Positions 33,184-40,484 of a stretch of DNA of 64,000 nucleotides are shown one piece after another. The stretch covers positions 124,001-188,000 of the forward strand of contig NZ_JAUZQF010000004.1 in assembly GCF_030718205.1 (NCBI RefSeq). Direction: 5' to 3'. Under the pieces are notes generated by a model. The model searched no databases. It worked only from the letters and a program-made list of their open reading frames with translations, and had not been told where the DNA came from. The translations under genes and the position numbers were made by a program. Source of the DNA: Nonomuraea turcica (lineage in GTDB: Bacteria; Actinomycetota; Actinomycetes; Streptosporangiales; Streptosporangiaceae). How positions within the stretch are numbered: position 1 is the first letter of the stretch; each line of letters opens with the position of its first letter.

Positions 33184-34935
33184 TCAGAAGGGCGGGATGT
33201 CGTCTTCGACGCCGGGCAGGCCCTTGAACGGATCACCGCTCGACGCCGTCACCTGCGCCGCCGCCTCGGACGGCCGGGTCGCCCACGCGGGGAAGGGGAA
33301 GGCCACGGCCAGCGGGACCGGGATCTCCGGCTGGGCCACGAACATGGTGCCCGGCTTGGCGATCGTGGCGCGCTCCCGGACGGCCGGGGGCAGCCAGCCG
33401 TACTCGGATCTGGCGGCCTCGGCCGGGTCGAGGCGGCCTGCGACGCGTACGGCGCTGTTGGAGACGATGCGCCGCTCCACCTCCGAGGCGGTCTGCTGGG
33501 CGCCGATGAGGATGACGCCGAGTGAGCGGCCCCGCTCGGCCACGTCCAGCAGGATCTCCTTGATCGGCGAGTCGCCCTCGCGCGGCGCGTACTTGTTGAG
33601 CTCGTCCAGCACCACGAACAGCAGGGGTTTGGCCGTGCCGGAGGACTCCTTGCGGTGGAACTCGCCGCGCAGCACCACGCCGACCACGAACCGCTGCGCC
33701 CGCTCCGGCAGGTTGTGCAGGTCCACGATCGAGACCTGGGCGTCGGAGGTGCTGACCGAGTGGGCGCGGTAGAACGGCAGGTCGCCGCGGACGATCGGGG
33801 ACAGCGGGCGGACCGCGCTGCGGAGCCGGCGCAGGAAGGCGTTGACGGTGCCGAGGGGCGTCTGCGCGCCGGTCCACTGCAGCCGGCTGCCCTCGTCCTG
33901 CAGCTGGTCGGACAGCATCTCGACGAGGTCGGCGAACGTCCGGCACGTCGTGCCCTGCACCCTGACCGCACCGCCGTCACCCACGGGCTCGGCCCACGCC
34001 TTCAGCCGGGCGGCGACCTGGCCGACGAGCAGCGAATAGCCGGCCCGCTCGTCGTCGGCGTCGGCGAAGACGAACCGCAGCAGCTCGTCCTCACAGAACT
34101 CGACCAGCGTCCAGTAGAAGGCGCTCACCCCCTGGGTGCGGGTGGCGACGTGGGGCACGCCGTTCGGGTCGTTCGGCCGGGGCGGGGCGAAGACGTGCAC
34201 GCTGCCGAACGGCCGCGCGGGCAGCCCGAGCCTGGCGTAGGCGCTCCTGGCCTTCTCGTCGAGGCGGAGGTTGTCGTGATCGAGGAAGAGCAGGTCCTCG
34301 CCCTTGACGGAGAAGATCAACGCCTTGGTGTTGGCCGACTCCGCGTCCAGCACCCCCGAGTTGAAGATCGAGTAGAGGAGGAAGGTGGCGAAGGAGGTCT
34401 TGGTGGCCACGCCGGACACGCCGGAAATCGACACGTGGGCGCCGCGAGTGCCGTCGAGGAAATCGAAGTTGACGTAGAGCGGCTGCCCGTCGCGGCCCAT
34501 GCCCATCGGGATGCGCCGGTCCATGACGTCGAAGTAGAGCGCCTGGTCGCGGTCGCCGGCACTGGCCAGGTAGACCTGGGCGCCGGGCAGCGGCGGCACG
34601 AACACCTCCGGCTCGACCCTGGTCACCCGTATCTCGGCCACCTCGACCACGGCGGCAGGCAGCGCGCCCTCGGCGATCAGGAACACGTCCGAGTCGTACG
34701 CCGCGCCCTCGTGCCTGGCCTCCACGGTCGTCACCACGCCCGCCATCAGCACCGGCCCGTACCCGGGCACCTCCCGCCTGGTCACCACCACGTCGTCGAG
34801 CTGCAGGACCTTGCCTGGCTCCAGCCCCACCCAGAACGACAGCGGCGAGGCCGCCTGCGTGCCGAGAACCCGCCCGACCGCCGTGCCCGTCACCTCTGCC
34901 ACAGGCGTCGTCGCCGACGCCCCGTTGACCGTCAC
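33184..34935 (-). CDS. herA: HerA-like DNA translocase ATPase
   Basis: 583 residues from GTG 34935, which has GGAGG upstream; a six-codon longer TTG start exists. N-terminal HAS-barrel-like beta domain (1-120), then a RecA/FtsK-type motor. The Walker A is unusual: GVSGVATKTS (172-181) keeps the Lys and Thr/Ser but lacks the standard GKS/GKT. Walker B is LLFVVLDELNKYAP (Asp444-Glu445), followed by the DUF87 region SLGVILIGAQQTASEVERRI with candidate arginines. First gene of the resection operon. Confidence 0.85.
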   Translation of the reverse strand: MTVNGASATTPVAEVTGTAVGRVLGTQAASPLSFWVGLEPGKVLQLDDVVVTRREVPGYGPVLMAGVVTTVEARHEGAAYDSDVFLIAEGALPAAVVEVAEIRVTRVEPEVFVPPLPGAQVYLASAGDRDQALYFDVMDRRIPMGMGRDGQPLYVNFDFLDGTRGAHVSISGVSGVATKTSFATFLLYSIFNSGVLDAESANTKALIFSVKGEDLLFLDHDNLRLDEKARSAYARLGLPARPFGSVHVFAPPRPNDPNGVPHVATRTQGVSAFYWTLVEFCEDELLRFVFADADDERAGYSLLVGQVAARLKAWAEPVGDGGAVRVQGTTCRTFADLVEMLSDQLQDEGSRLQWTGAQTPLGTVNAFLRRLRSAVRPLSPIVRGDLPFYRAHSVSTSDAQVSIVDLHNLPERAQRFVVGVVLRGEFHRKESSGTAKPLLFVVLDELNKYAPREGDSPIKEILLDVAERGRSLGVILIGAQQTASEVERRIVSNSAVRVAGRLDPAEAARSEYGWLPPAVRERATIAKPGTMFVAQPEIPVPLAVAFPFPAWATRPSEAAAQVTASSGDPFKGLPGVEDDIPPF

Positions 34936-35001
34936 TAATCCCTCCGCCCCCAAGAATGCCCTTCTATGGGAGAGTAATGGGGCCCGAGGCGTGCGTCCGG
35001 C

Positions 35002-35964
35002 TCATTCAGCCCGAACGCGAAGGACGCGCAGCTCGTGTGCCCCATCCTGGCGCGTCATCTCGTAGTAAAGCCACCACTGCCCGTCGAGGATCAGCGCGTC
35101 GAGATAGCGTACGGATCCGCTGCGGTGCGGCGAGGTGACCCACGGCCCATATTCCGACAGCCGCCGCCAGTCGAACAGATCGGTGGAGACGGCGATGCCG
35201 CAGCGCTCCTCGTAGTTCTCCGCGTGCGAGGCCGAGCCGTCGTAGAAGCCCACGTATCCGCCGCCGGGGATCGGCACCACGCTGTTCAGCCTAGCCTGGT
35301 AGCGGTCCCAGCCGGTGCCGACCGGCAGAACGCTCCCCCGCCAGGTGAACGACTCGCCGTCGAGGCTGGTGGCCAGGCCGGTGGGGTGCGTGGTCGCGCC
35401 GACGTTGTAGATGTCGGCGGTCGCGTGCGCATCGGGGTCGGGGCTCTCCAGCGGCTCGGCGTAGCTGGCGAACAGGTAGGTGACGGGACCGGCACGCAGC
35501 ACGTACGGATCCTTGACGCCTTCGGTGCCGGTGGAGGCCGCGGTCAGCACGGGCCGGGCCCGCGTGACGTCGAACGCGGAAGGGCGCGCCGCGGTCACCG
35601 CGTCGATGCGCCACCGGTTGTCGGCCGGATCCACGTACGACAGGTAGAGCCGGAACCCGCCGCCGTCGGCCGGCGCCAGGCAGAAACGCTCCATCGACGG
35701 CGTGCCCAGCTCGTCCTTGTGCACCGACCACACGTCGGTGAAGTCGAGGCCGTCGTCGCTGACCGCGACCGCGCACTGCCAGCCGCGCTCCGACGCGGCG
35801 CCCCTGGGCCTGCGTCGCCGGTAGGTCAGCCAGAACCGCTCGCCATCGTGCAGCACACCGGCGGCGCCCGACCAGTAACCCTCCTCGTCCTTCTCTGGCG
35901 CGAGCACCAGCTCACCCGCCAGCGGGTCGAACGCGGCCAGCGGGGCGTAAACACGATTAACCAC
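35002..35964 (-). CDS. Beta-propeller glycoside hydrolase-like protein (GH43/GH130 type)
   Basis: 320 residues, no signal peptide. Five-bladed-propeller pattern: WSGAAGVLHDGERFWLTYRR, GWQCAVAVSDDGLDF, GVKDPYVLRAGPVTYLFASY, AVSTDLFDWRRLS, LDALILDGQWWLYYEMTR. GVKDP fits the catalytic-acid strand of such enzymes. Cytoplasmic, perhaps a glycoside phosphorylase or hydrolase acting on an imported oligosaccharide. It starts five bases after the ROK regulator gene, so the two form an operon. Confidence 0.65.
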   Translation of the reverse strand: MVNRVYAPLAAFDPLAGELVLAPEKDEEGYWSGAAGVLHDGERFWLTYRRRRPRGAASERGWQCAVAVSDDGLDFTDVWSVHKDELGTPSMERFCLAPADGGGFRLYLSYVDPADNRWRIDAVTAARPSAFDVTRARPVLTAASTGTEGVKDPYVLRAGPVTYLFASYAEPLESPDPDAHATADIYNVGATTHPTGLATSLDGESFTWRGSVLPVGTGWDRYQARLNSVVPIPGGGYVGFYDGSASHAENYEERCGIAVSTDLFDWRRLSEYGPWVTSPHRSGSVRYLDALILDGQWWLYYEMTRQDGAHELRVLRVRAE

Positions 35965-35969
35965 AGTTC

Positions 35970-37097
35970 CTACCTTTCGTACAAGTAACAGTCCAAGGCG
36001 ACGGCGGCCCCGCCCACCACGCCGGCGGCCTCGCCGCCGAGGGTCGGCCGCTCCACCCGCACCGCGTCGCGGAGCACAGGGAACGCCTTGGCCCGCAGGG
36101 CGGCACGTACCCGGTCGAACACCGACTCAGGGGCCGGCGCGAAGATGCCGCCGAGCAGGATCAGCTCGGGGTTGAGCAGGTTGACGGCGCTGGCCAGCCC
36201 GGTGGTCAGGTGATCCACCAGGTCGTCGAGGAGTCCGTCGGGGATCTCCGCGAGCGGGTTGGCGGAGCGGCGGCCAAGCTGCTCGATCAGGTATGGCTCC
36301 GACACCACGGTCTCCAGGCAGCCGGTCGCACCGCACGGGCACGGGCGGCCCTTCTCCAGCACCCGTAGGTGGCCCAGTTCGGTGACCCCGTAGGCGCCTG
36401 GCCGGAACGGGTGGCCGCCGATCACCAGGCCGGCGCCGACACCGGTGCGGACGTACACGTACAAGAGGGGGTCGGCGCCGGCCGTCTCCCCGTAGCGGCA
36501 CTCGGCCAGCGCCATGGAACGTACGTTGTGGTCGACGACCGTGGGGACGTCCAGCGCGGCCTCCAGCAGGTCGGCGAAGGCCACGTCGCGCCAGCCGAGG
36601 TTGACCGACAGCACGTTGCGGCGGTGCTCAGGATCCACCGGTCCGGGGGCGGCGACCCCGATGCCCAGCAGCCGGTCGGCGGGCACGTCGGCCGCGAGCT
36701 CGGACGCGGCCTCGGCGATGCGCGCGACGACCCGCTCCGGGGCCTCGGCGTCAAAGGCGAACGATGCGCTCCGGACGACCCTGGCCCTGAGGTCGCACAA
36801 CCCCAGCTGCACCGCGCCCGCGCCGACCTGGACACCGATGACGTATCGGGCGTCCGCGCGGATCCTGATGCCGGTCGACGGGCGGCCGACCCGCTGGCCG
36901 GCGCCTTCCACGGCGTCCTCCGTGACCAGGCCCTCCTCGAGCAGTTGGCCCACCACCTTGGTCATCGTGGTGGCCGACAGAGCCAGCCGCCGCGCCAGAT
37001 CGGCACGCGGCTGAGGACCGTCGTCGCGCAGGCTCCGCAGCACGAGCCGGCGGTGGTGCCGCCGTAAGTCCTGAACCGGCGAATACCTCTGGTCCAT
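35970..37097 (-). CDS. ROK family transcriptional repressor
   Basis: 375 residues. N-terminal winged helix (HHRRLVLRSLRDDGPQPRAD, LARRLALSATTMTKVVGQLL) joined to a ROK sugar-kinase-like domain: VIGVQVGAGAVQLGLCDL, zinc motif CPCGATGCLETVV, and GGIFAPAP. ROK repressors release DNA on binding a sugar; the co-transcribed propeller enzyme probably makes or uses that sugar. An imperfect palindrome at 37111-37134 is the likely autoregulatory site. Confidence 0.9.
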   Translation of the reverse strand: MDQRYSPVQDLRRHHRRLVLRSLRDDGPQPRADLARRLALSATTMTKVVGQLLEEGLVTEDAVEGAGQRVGRPSTGIRIRADARYVIGVQVGAGAVQLGLCDLRARVVRSASFAFDAEAPERVVARIAEAASELAADVPADRLLGIGVAAPGPVDPEHRRNVLSVNLGWRDVAFADLLEAALDVPTVVDHNVRSMALAECRYGETAGADPLLYVYVRTGVGAGLVIGGHPFRPGAYGVTELGHLRVLEKGRPCPCGATGCLETVVSEPYLIEQLGRRSANPLAEIPDGLLDDLVDHLTTGLASAVNLLNPELILLGGIFAPAPESVFDRVRAALRAKAFPVLRDAVRVERPTLGGEAAGVVGGAAVALDCYLYER

Positions 37098-37110
37098 GAG
37101 CCGCCCCTTA

Positions 37111-37134
37111 ATTAACTACTGGTGAGAAACTAAT
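37111..37134. promoter_or_regulatory. Likely ROK operator
   Basis: A 24-bp imperfect palindrome of the form ATTAnnTnCTnnnnAGnAnnTAAT, 14 bp upstream of the ROK start codon. AT-rich ends and the CT/AG core fit ROK repressor sites. Confidence 0.5.
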
Positions 37135-37170
37135 CCGTACAGGGCGGACCGGTCAAACCCCCTAAAACCC

Positions 37171-38007
37171 CTAGATCTTTGCCAGGAGCTCCTCGAAGGT
37201 CGTCGCCGGGTGCCCGGTGAGGGCCGGGATGGCGTCGCTGACTCCTTCGAGCTCGCCGGCGGCGATCGCGAGGTAGGTGGACACCCACGCGTCGACCTGC
37301 CAGTCGGGCGCGCCGTAAACCCGGCGTGACTCGTACGCCTCCTCGAGGGTCTCGGGGTGATAGGTGACGGTCCGCCCGGTGGCCCGGCTCAGTGTGGCGG
37401 CGACCTCGGCCAGCGTCATCGCGCGCGGCCCGGTGAGGTCGTAGGTCGCGCCTTCGTGCGCGCCCGGGTCCAGCAGCACCGCGGCCGCCGCGTCGGCGAT
37501 GTCGTCCTGGGCCACGACCGCCACCCGGCCTTGCCCGGCCGGGCCGCGGATCACGCCGTCCTCACCGGCCATGCTGGGCAGGAAGTCGGCGTACAGGCTG
37601 TCGCGCAGGAAGGTGAAGGGCAGGCCGCTGTCACGGATGTGCTGCTCGGTCGCCCAGTGGTCACGCGCCAGCGTGAACGTGGCCGACGGCGAGGCGCCGT
37701 AGAAGGAGATGTAGACCAGGTGCGTGACGCCGGCGTCGCGGGCGGCGTCGACGAACGTGTGGTGCCGGTCGAGCCGGTCGGCGCTTTCCGACGCGGACAC
37801 GAACAATACGGTCGTCGCTTTGTCGAGGGCCCGCCTCATCGCCTCGGGATCGCCGTAGTCCGCGCTGACCGCGCTCGCGCGGTCGAGCTGCGGCACGCGG
37901 CCCGCGTCCCGGGAGACGAGCCGCTGCTCGGCCCCGGCGGCCGCGAGCCGGGCGGCGATCCGGCCACCGAGCCTGCCGGTGGCGCCCGTGGTCACGATGA
38001 AGGTCAT
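37171..38007 (-). CDS. NmrA-like NAD(P)H:quinone oxidoreductase family protein
   Basis: 278 residues starting MTFIVTTGATGRLGGRIAAR (GATGxxG motif), then VSADYGDPEAM, VLFVSASESADR, HLVYISFYGAS and FTFLRDSLYADFLP, the pattern of QorB/NmrA atypical short-chain reductases. It probably binds NADPH and reduces quinones or senses redox state. ATG 38007 was preferred to an eight-codon longer start. Monocistronic. Confidence 0.85.
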   Translation of the reverse strand: MTFIVTTGATGRLGGRIAARLAAAGAEQRLVSRDAGRVPQLDRASAVSADYGDPEAMRRALDKATTVLFVSASESADRLDRHHTFVDAARDAGVTHLVYISFYGASPSATFTLARDHWATEQHIRDSGLPFTFLRDSLYADFLPSMAGEDGVIRGPAGQGRVAVVAQDDIADAAAAVLLDPGAHEGATYDLTGPRAMTLAEVAATLSRATGRTVTYHPETLEEAYESRRVYGAPDWQVDAWVSTYLAIAAGELEGVSDAIPALTGHPATTFEELLAKI

Positions 38008-38086
38008 ACCGCCCAGCCTACGGGCGCTCACCGTGCGCGGACGAGGCCCGTCGCGACCCCTTACGGATGCCCGTCGCAGGGCCTCA

Positions 38087-38767
38087 TTACGGAGGCCTGT
38101 CGCCTGCGCGGACGAGGCCGGTCTCGTAGGCGACGACCACGGCCTGGGCGCGGTCGCGCAGGCCGAGCTTGGCGAAGATGCGCGCCACGTGGGTCTTCAC
38201 CGTGGTCTCGCTGAGGCTCAGCGCGCCGGCCAGCTCGGCGTTCGACAGGCCGCGGCCCATCAGGGTCAGCACCTCGACCTCACGAGGCGTCAGGCTCGCG
38301 AGATCGGCGTGGACGATCCGCGGCTGCTCCCCGGTGCGGCCCGGGGCGGCGAAGCGCTCCACCAGCCGCCGGGTGATCGACGGTGCCAGCAGCGCGTCAC
38401 CGGTGTCGACCAGTCGTACGGCGGCGGCCAGGTGCTCGGGCGTGACATCCTTCAGCAGGAACCCGCTCGCACCGAGCGCCAGCGCGGCGTAAACGTAGCG
38501 GTCGAGGTCGAAGGTGGTCAGCATGATCACCCGGCAGCGCGGGCTGTGCGCCAGGACCCGCCTGGCCGCCTCCAGGCCGTCCATGTGCGGCATGCGGATG
38601 TCCATGAGCACCACGTCCGGGCGCAGCTCGCGTGCCGCCGCCACTGCCTGGGCCCCGTCGGCCGCCTCGCCGACCACGTCGATGCCGCGGGTGGTGAGGA
38701 TCAGCCGGAAGCCGCTGCGGATCAGCGCCTGGTCGTCGGCGATCAGCACCCGGGGAGCCGGGGTCAT
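38087..38767 (-). CDS. NarL/LuxR family response regulator
   Basis: 226 residues. Receiver with Asp56 in VVLMDIRMPHMDG and switch Lys in FLLKDV; C-terminal LuxR helix-turn-helix LTPREVEVLTLMGRGLSNAE then TVKTHVARIFAKLGLRDR. ATG 38767 overlaps the kinase stop (ATGA). With the kinase it forms a two-component system divergent from an ABC transporter, probably its target. Confidence 0.93.
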   Translation of the reverse strand: MTPAPRVLIADDQALIRSGFRLILTTRGIDVVGEAADGAQAVAAARELRPDVVLMDIRMPHMDGLEAARRVLAHSPRCRVIMLTTFDLDRYVYAALALGASGFLLKDVTPEHLAAAVRLVDTGDALLAPSITRRLVERFAAPGRTGEQPRIVHADLASLTPREVEVLTLMGRGLSNAELAGALSLSETTVKTHVARIFAKLGLRDRAQAVVVAYETGLVRAGDRPP

Positions 38768-39576
38768 GGCCGCTCCACGGGGATGCGGGCTCGGACGCGG
38801 AACCCGCCGCCGAGACGACGCCGGGCGTCCAGGTCCCCGCCGTAGACCGCGACCCGTTGCCTGAGCCCCAGCAGCCCGCGCCCGGCCCCGCCCTCGGCGT
38901 TCGTCACGGCTCCGTCTCCCTCCCGCAGCACGCTGGGGCCGGTGTTCAGCACCTCGACCCGCAGGTGGCGCTCGGCGTAGCGGATCGCGACCTCCGCCTT
39001 CGCCCCCGGGGCCGCGTGCTTGAGCGCGTTGGTCAGCGCCTCCTGCACGATCCGGTAGGCGGTCGCATCGACGCCCGGCGGCAGCGGCCGCGGCTCGCCC
39101 GAGATCCGCACCTCGGCCGGCAACCCGGCGAACGCGAACCGGTCGATCAGCGTGCCGAGCCCGCTCAACCCGGACGACGGGGAAAGATCCACCTCGTCGT
39201 CGCCGTCGGGCGACGGCGCGAGCAGACCCAGGAGATGCCGCAGCTCGGTCATCGCGGCCCGGCCCGCGCCCTCGACCGCCTGGAGCGCCGTCTCGGCCTC
39301 GCCCGGCATGGTGGCCAGCACCTCGCGGGCGGCGCTCGCCTGGACCACCATGAGGCTCACGTTGTGGCTGACGATGTCGTGCAGCTCCCTGGCGATCCTG
39401 GCCCGCTCGGCCTCCACCGCCGCCTTGGCCGCGCTCTGGCGCTCGCGTTCCAGCAGCCTGCCGCGTTCTGTGACGGCCGCGCGGTGCCGCCGCCGCGACC
39501 GCAGGAGCAACACGCCCAGCCAGCCCGCGACCACCGCCAACACGATGATCAGGGCGTACGTCCCCGCAGCTGCCAC
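38764..39576 (-). CDS. NarL-type sensor histidine kinase, single membrane helix
   Basis: 270 residues from GTG 39576. One membrane helix (TYALIIVLAVVAGWLGVLLL) at the very N-terminus and no large sensor domain, then HisKA_3 phospho-acceptor ARIARELHDIVSHNVSLMVV and an ATPase domain (IVQEALTNALKHA, GRGLLGLRQRVAVYGG). Such kinases sense through the membrane helix or a partner such as the adjacent transporter. The start is uncertain: an in-frame extension up to 39693 exists but has atypical composition. Confidence 0.85.
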   Translation of the reverse strand: MAAAGTYALIIVLAVVAGWLGVLLLRSRRRHRAAVTERGRLLERERQSAAKAAVEAERARIARELHDIVSHNVSLMVVQASAAREVLATMPGEAETALQAVEGAGRAAMTELRHLLGLLAPSPDGDDEVDLSPSSGLSGLGTLIDRFAFAGLPAEVRISGEPRPLPPGVDATAYRIVQEALTNALKHAAPGAKAEVAIRYAERHLRVEVLNTGPSVLREGDGAVTNAEGGAGRGLLGLRQRVAVYGGDLDARRRLGGGFRVRARIPVERP

Positions 39577-39704
39577 GCCCTCACGATCGCAGACCAGACG
39601 GCCATCCGCATCAACTCGCGGTTGTACTTCCGTGGGATGACGAGGCAGCGGATTGCTTCCATGGAAGGATGCCCGCCGCCGGGTGCCGCTCATAGCCTCC
39701 CCTC

Positions 39705-40484
39705 ATGGCAGACGAGAGCATCGTCGCGGACTCGGCGACGTCGGATCAGGGCGCGGACTCGGCGACGTCGGATCAGGACGCGGACTCGGCGACATCAGAT
39801 CACGTCGTCGTGCGACTCGACGCGGTACGCAAGCACTACGGCGAGACGGTGGCGCTGGACGGCGTCTCGCTGGAGATCCAGGCGGGTGAGGCGGTCGCCG
39901 TGATGGGGCCGTCCGGCTGCGGCAAGTCGACGCTGCTCAACATGATCGCCGGGCTGGACCGGCCCACCTCCGGGACCGTCGCGGTCCGGGGCGAGGATCT
40001 GGGGCAGCTGGACGAGACGGGGCTGGCGCTGTTCAGGCGGCGCGGGATCGGCATGGTGTTCCAGTTCTTCAACCTGCTGGACGACCTGCCCGCGCTCGAC
40101 AACGTCGCGCTGGCCGCGCAGCTGACCGGCACGCCGGCCGCGCACGCCCGCAGGAGGGCGCTCGACCTGCTGGACGAGCTCGGCATCGCCGGCCGCGCCC
40201 ACCTCTATCCCGCCGTGCTGAGCGGCGGCGAACGCCAGCGCGTCGCCGTCGCCCGGGCCCTCATGAATCGGCCGGCCGTGCTGCTGGCCGACGAGCCGAC
40301 GGGCGCGCTGGACAGCCAGACCGGCGAGCAGGTGATGGACCTGCTGCTCGACCTTCACCAGATCGGCCAGACGCTGGTGCTGGTGACCCACGACCGGCAG
40401 CTGGCCGAGCGGTGCGCGACCCGAGTGGTCGAGCTCGCCGACGGCCGGGTGACGGGCGTGCGTGATCTGGAGTGGATGCCATGA
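39705..40484 (+). CDS. ABC transporter ATP-binding protein with N-terminal 9-residue repeats
   Basis: 259 residues. Residues 8-34 are three copies of ADSATSDQG-like units before the ABC domain, which then is complete: Walker A GPSGCGKST, Q-loop VFQFFNLL, signature LSGGERQRVAVARA, Walker B VLLADEPTGALDS, THD. MacB/LolD class. Its TGA overlaps the permease ATG (ATGA). Divergent from the NarL-type two-component system, as in actinobacterial antibiotic-sensing and detoxification modules. Confidence 0.92.
   Translation: MADESIVADSATSDQGADSATSDQDADSATSDHVVVRLDAVRKHYGETVALDGVSLEIQAGEAVAVMGPSGCGKSTLLNMIAGLDRPTSGTVAVRGEDLGQLDETGLALFRRRGIGMVFQFFNLLDDLPALDNVALAAQLTGTPAAHARRRALDLLDELGIAGRAHLYPAVLSGGERQRVAVARALMNRPAVLLADEPTGALDSQTGEQVMDLLLDLHQIGQTLVLVTHDRQLAERCATRVVELADGRVTGVRDLEWMP
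39726..39806 (+). repeat. 27-bp tandem repeat, three copies, in the ATPase N-terminus
   Basis: Three units at exact 27-bp period (39726, 39753, 39780), each encoding ADSATSD plus two variable residues. The shared core is GACTCGGCGACGTCGGA, with two changes in the third unit. Confidence 0.88.
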
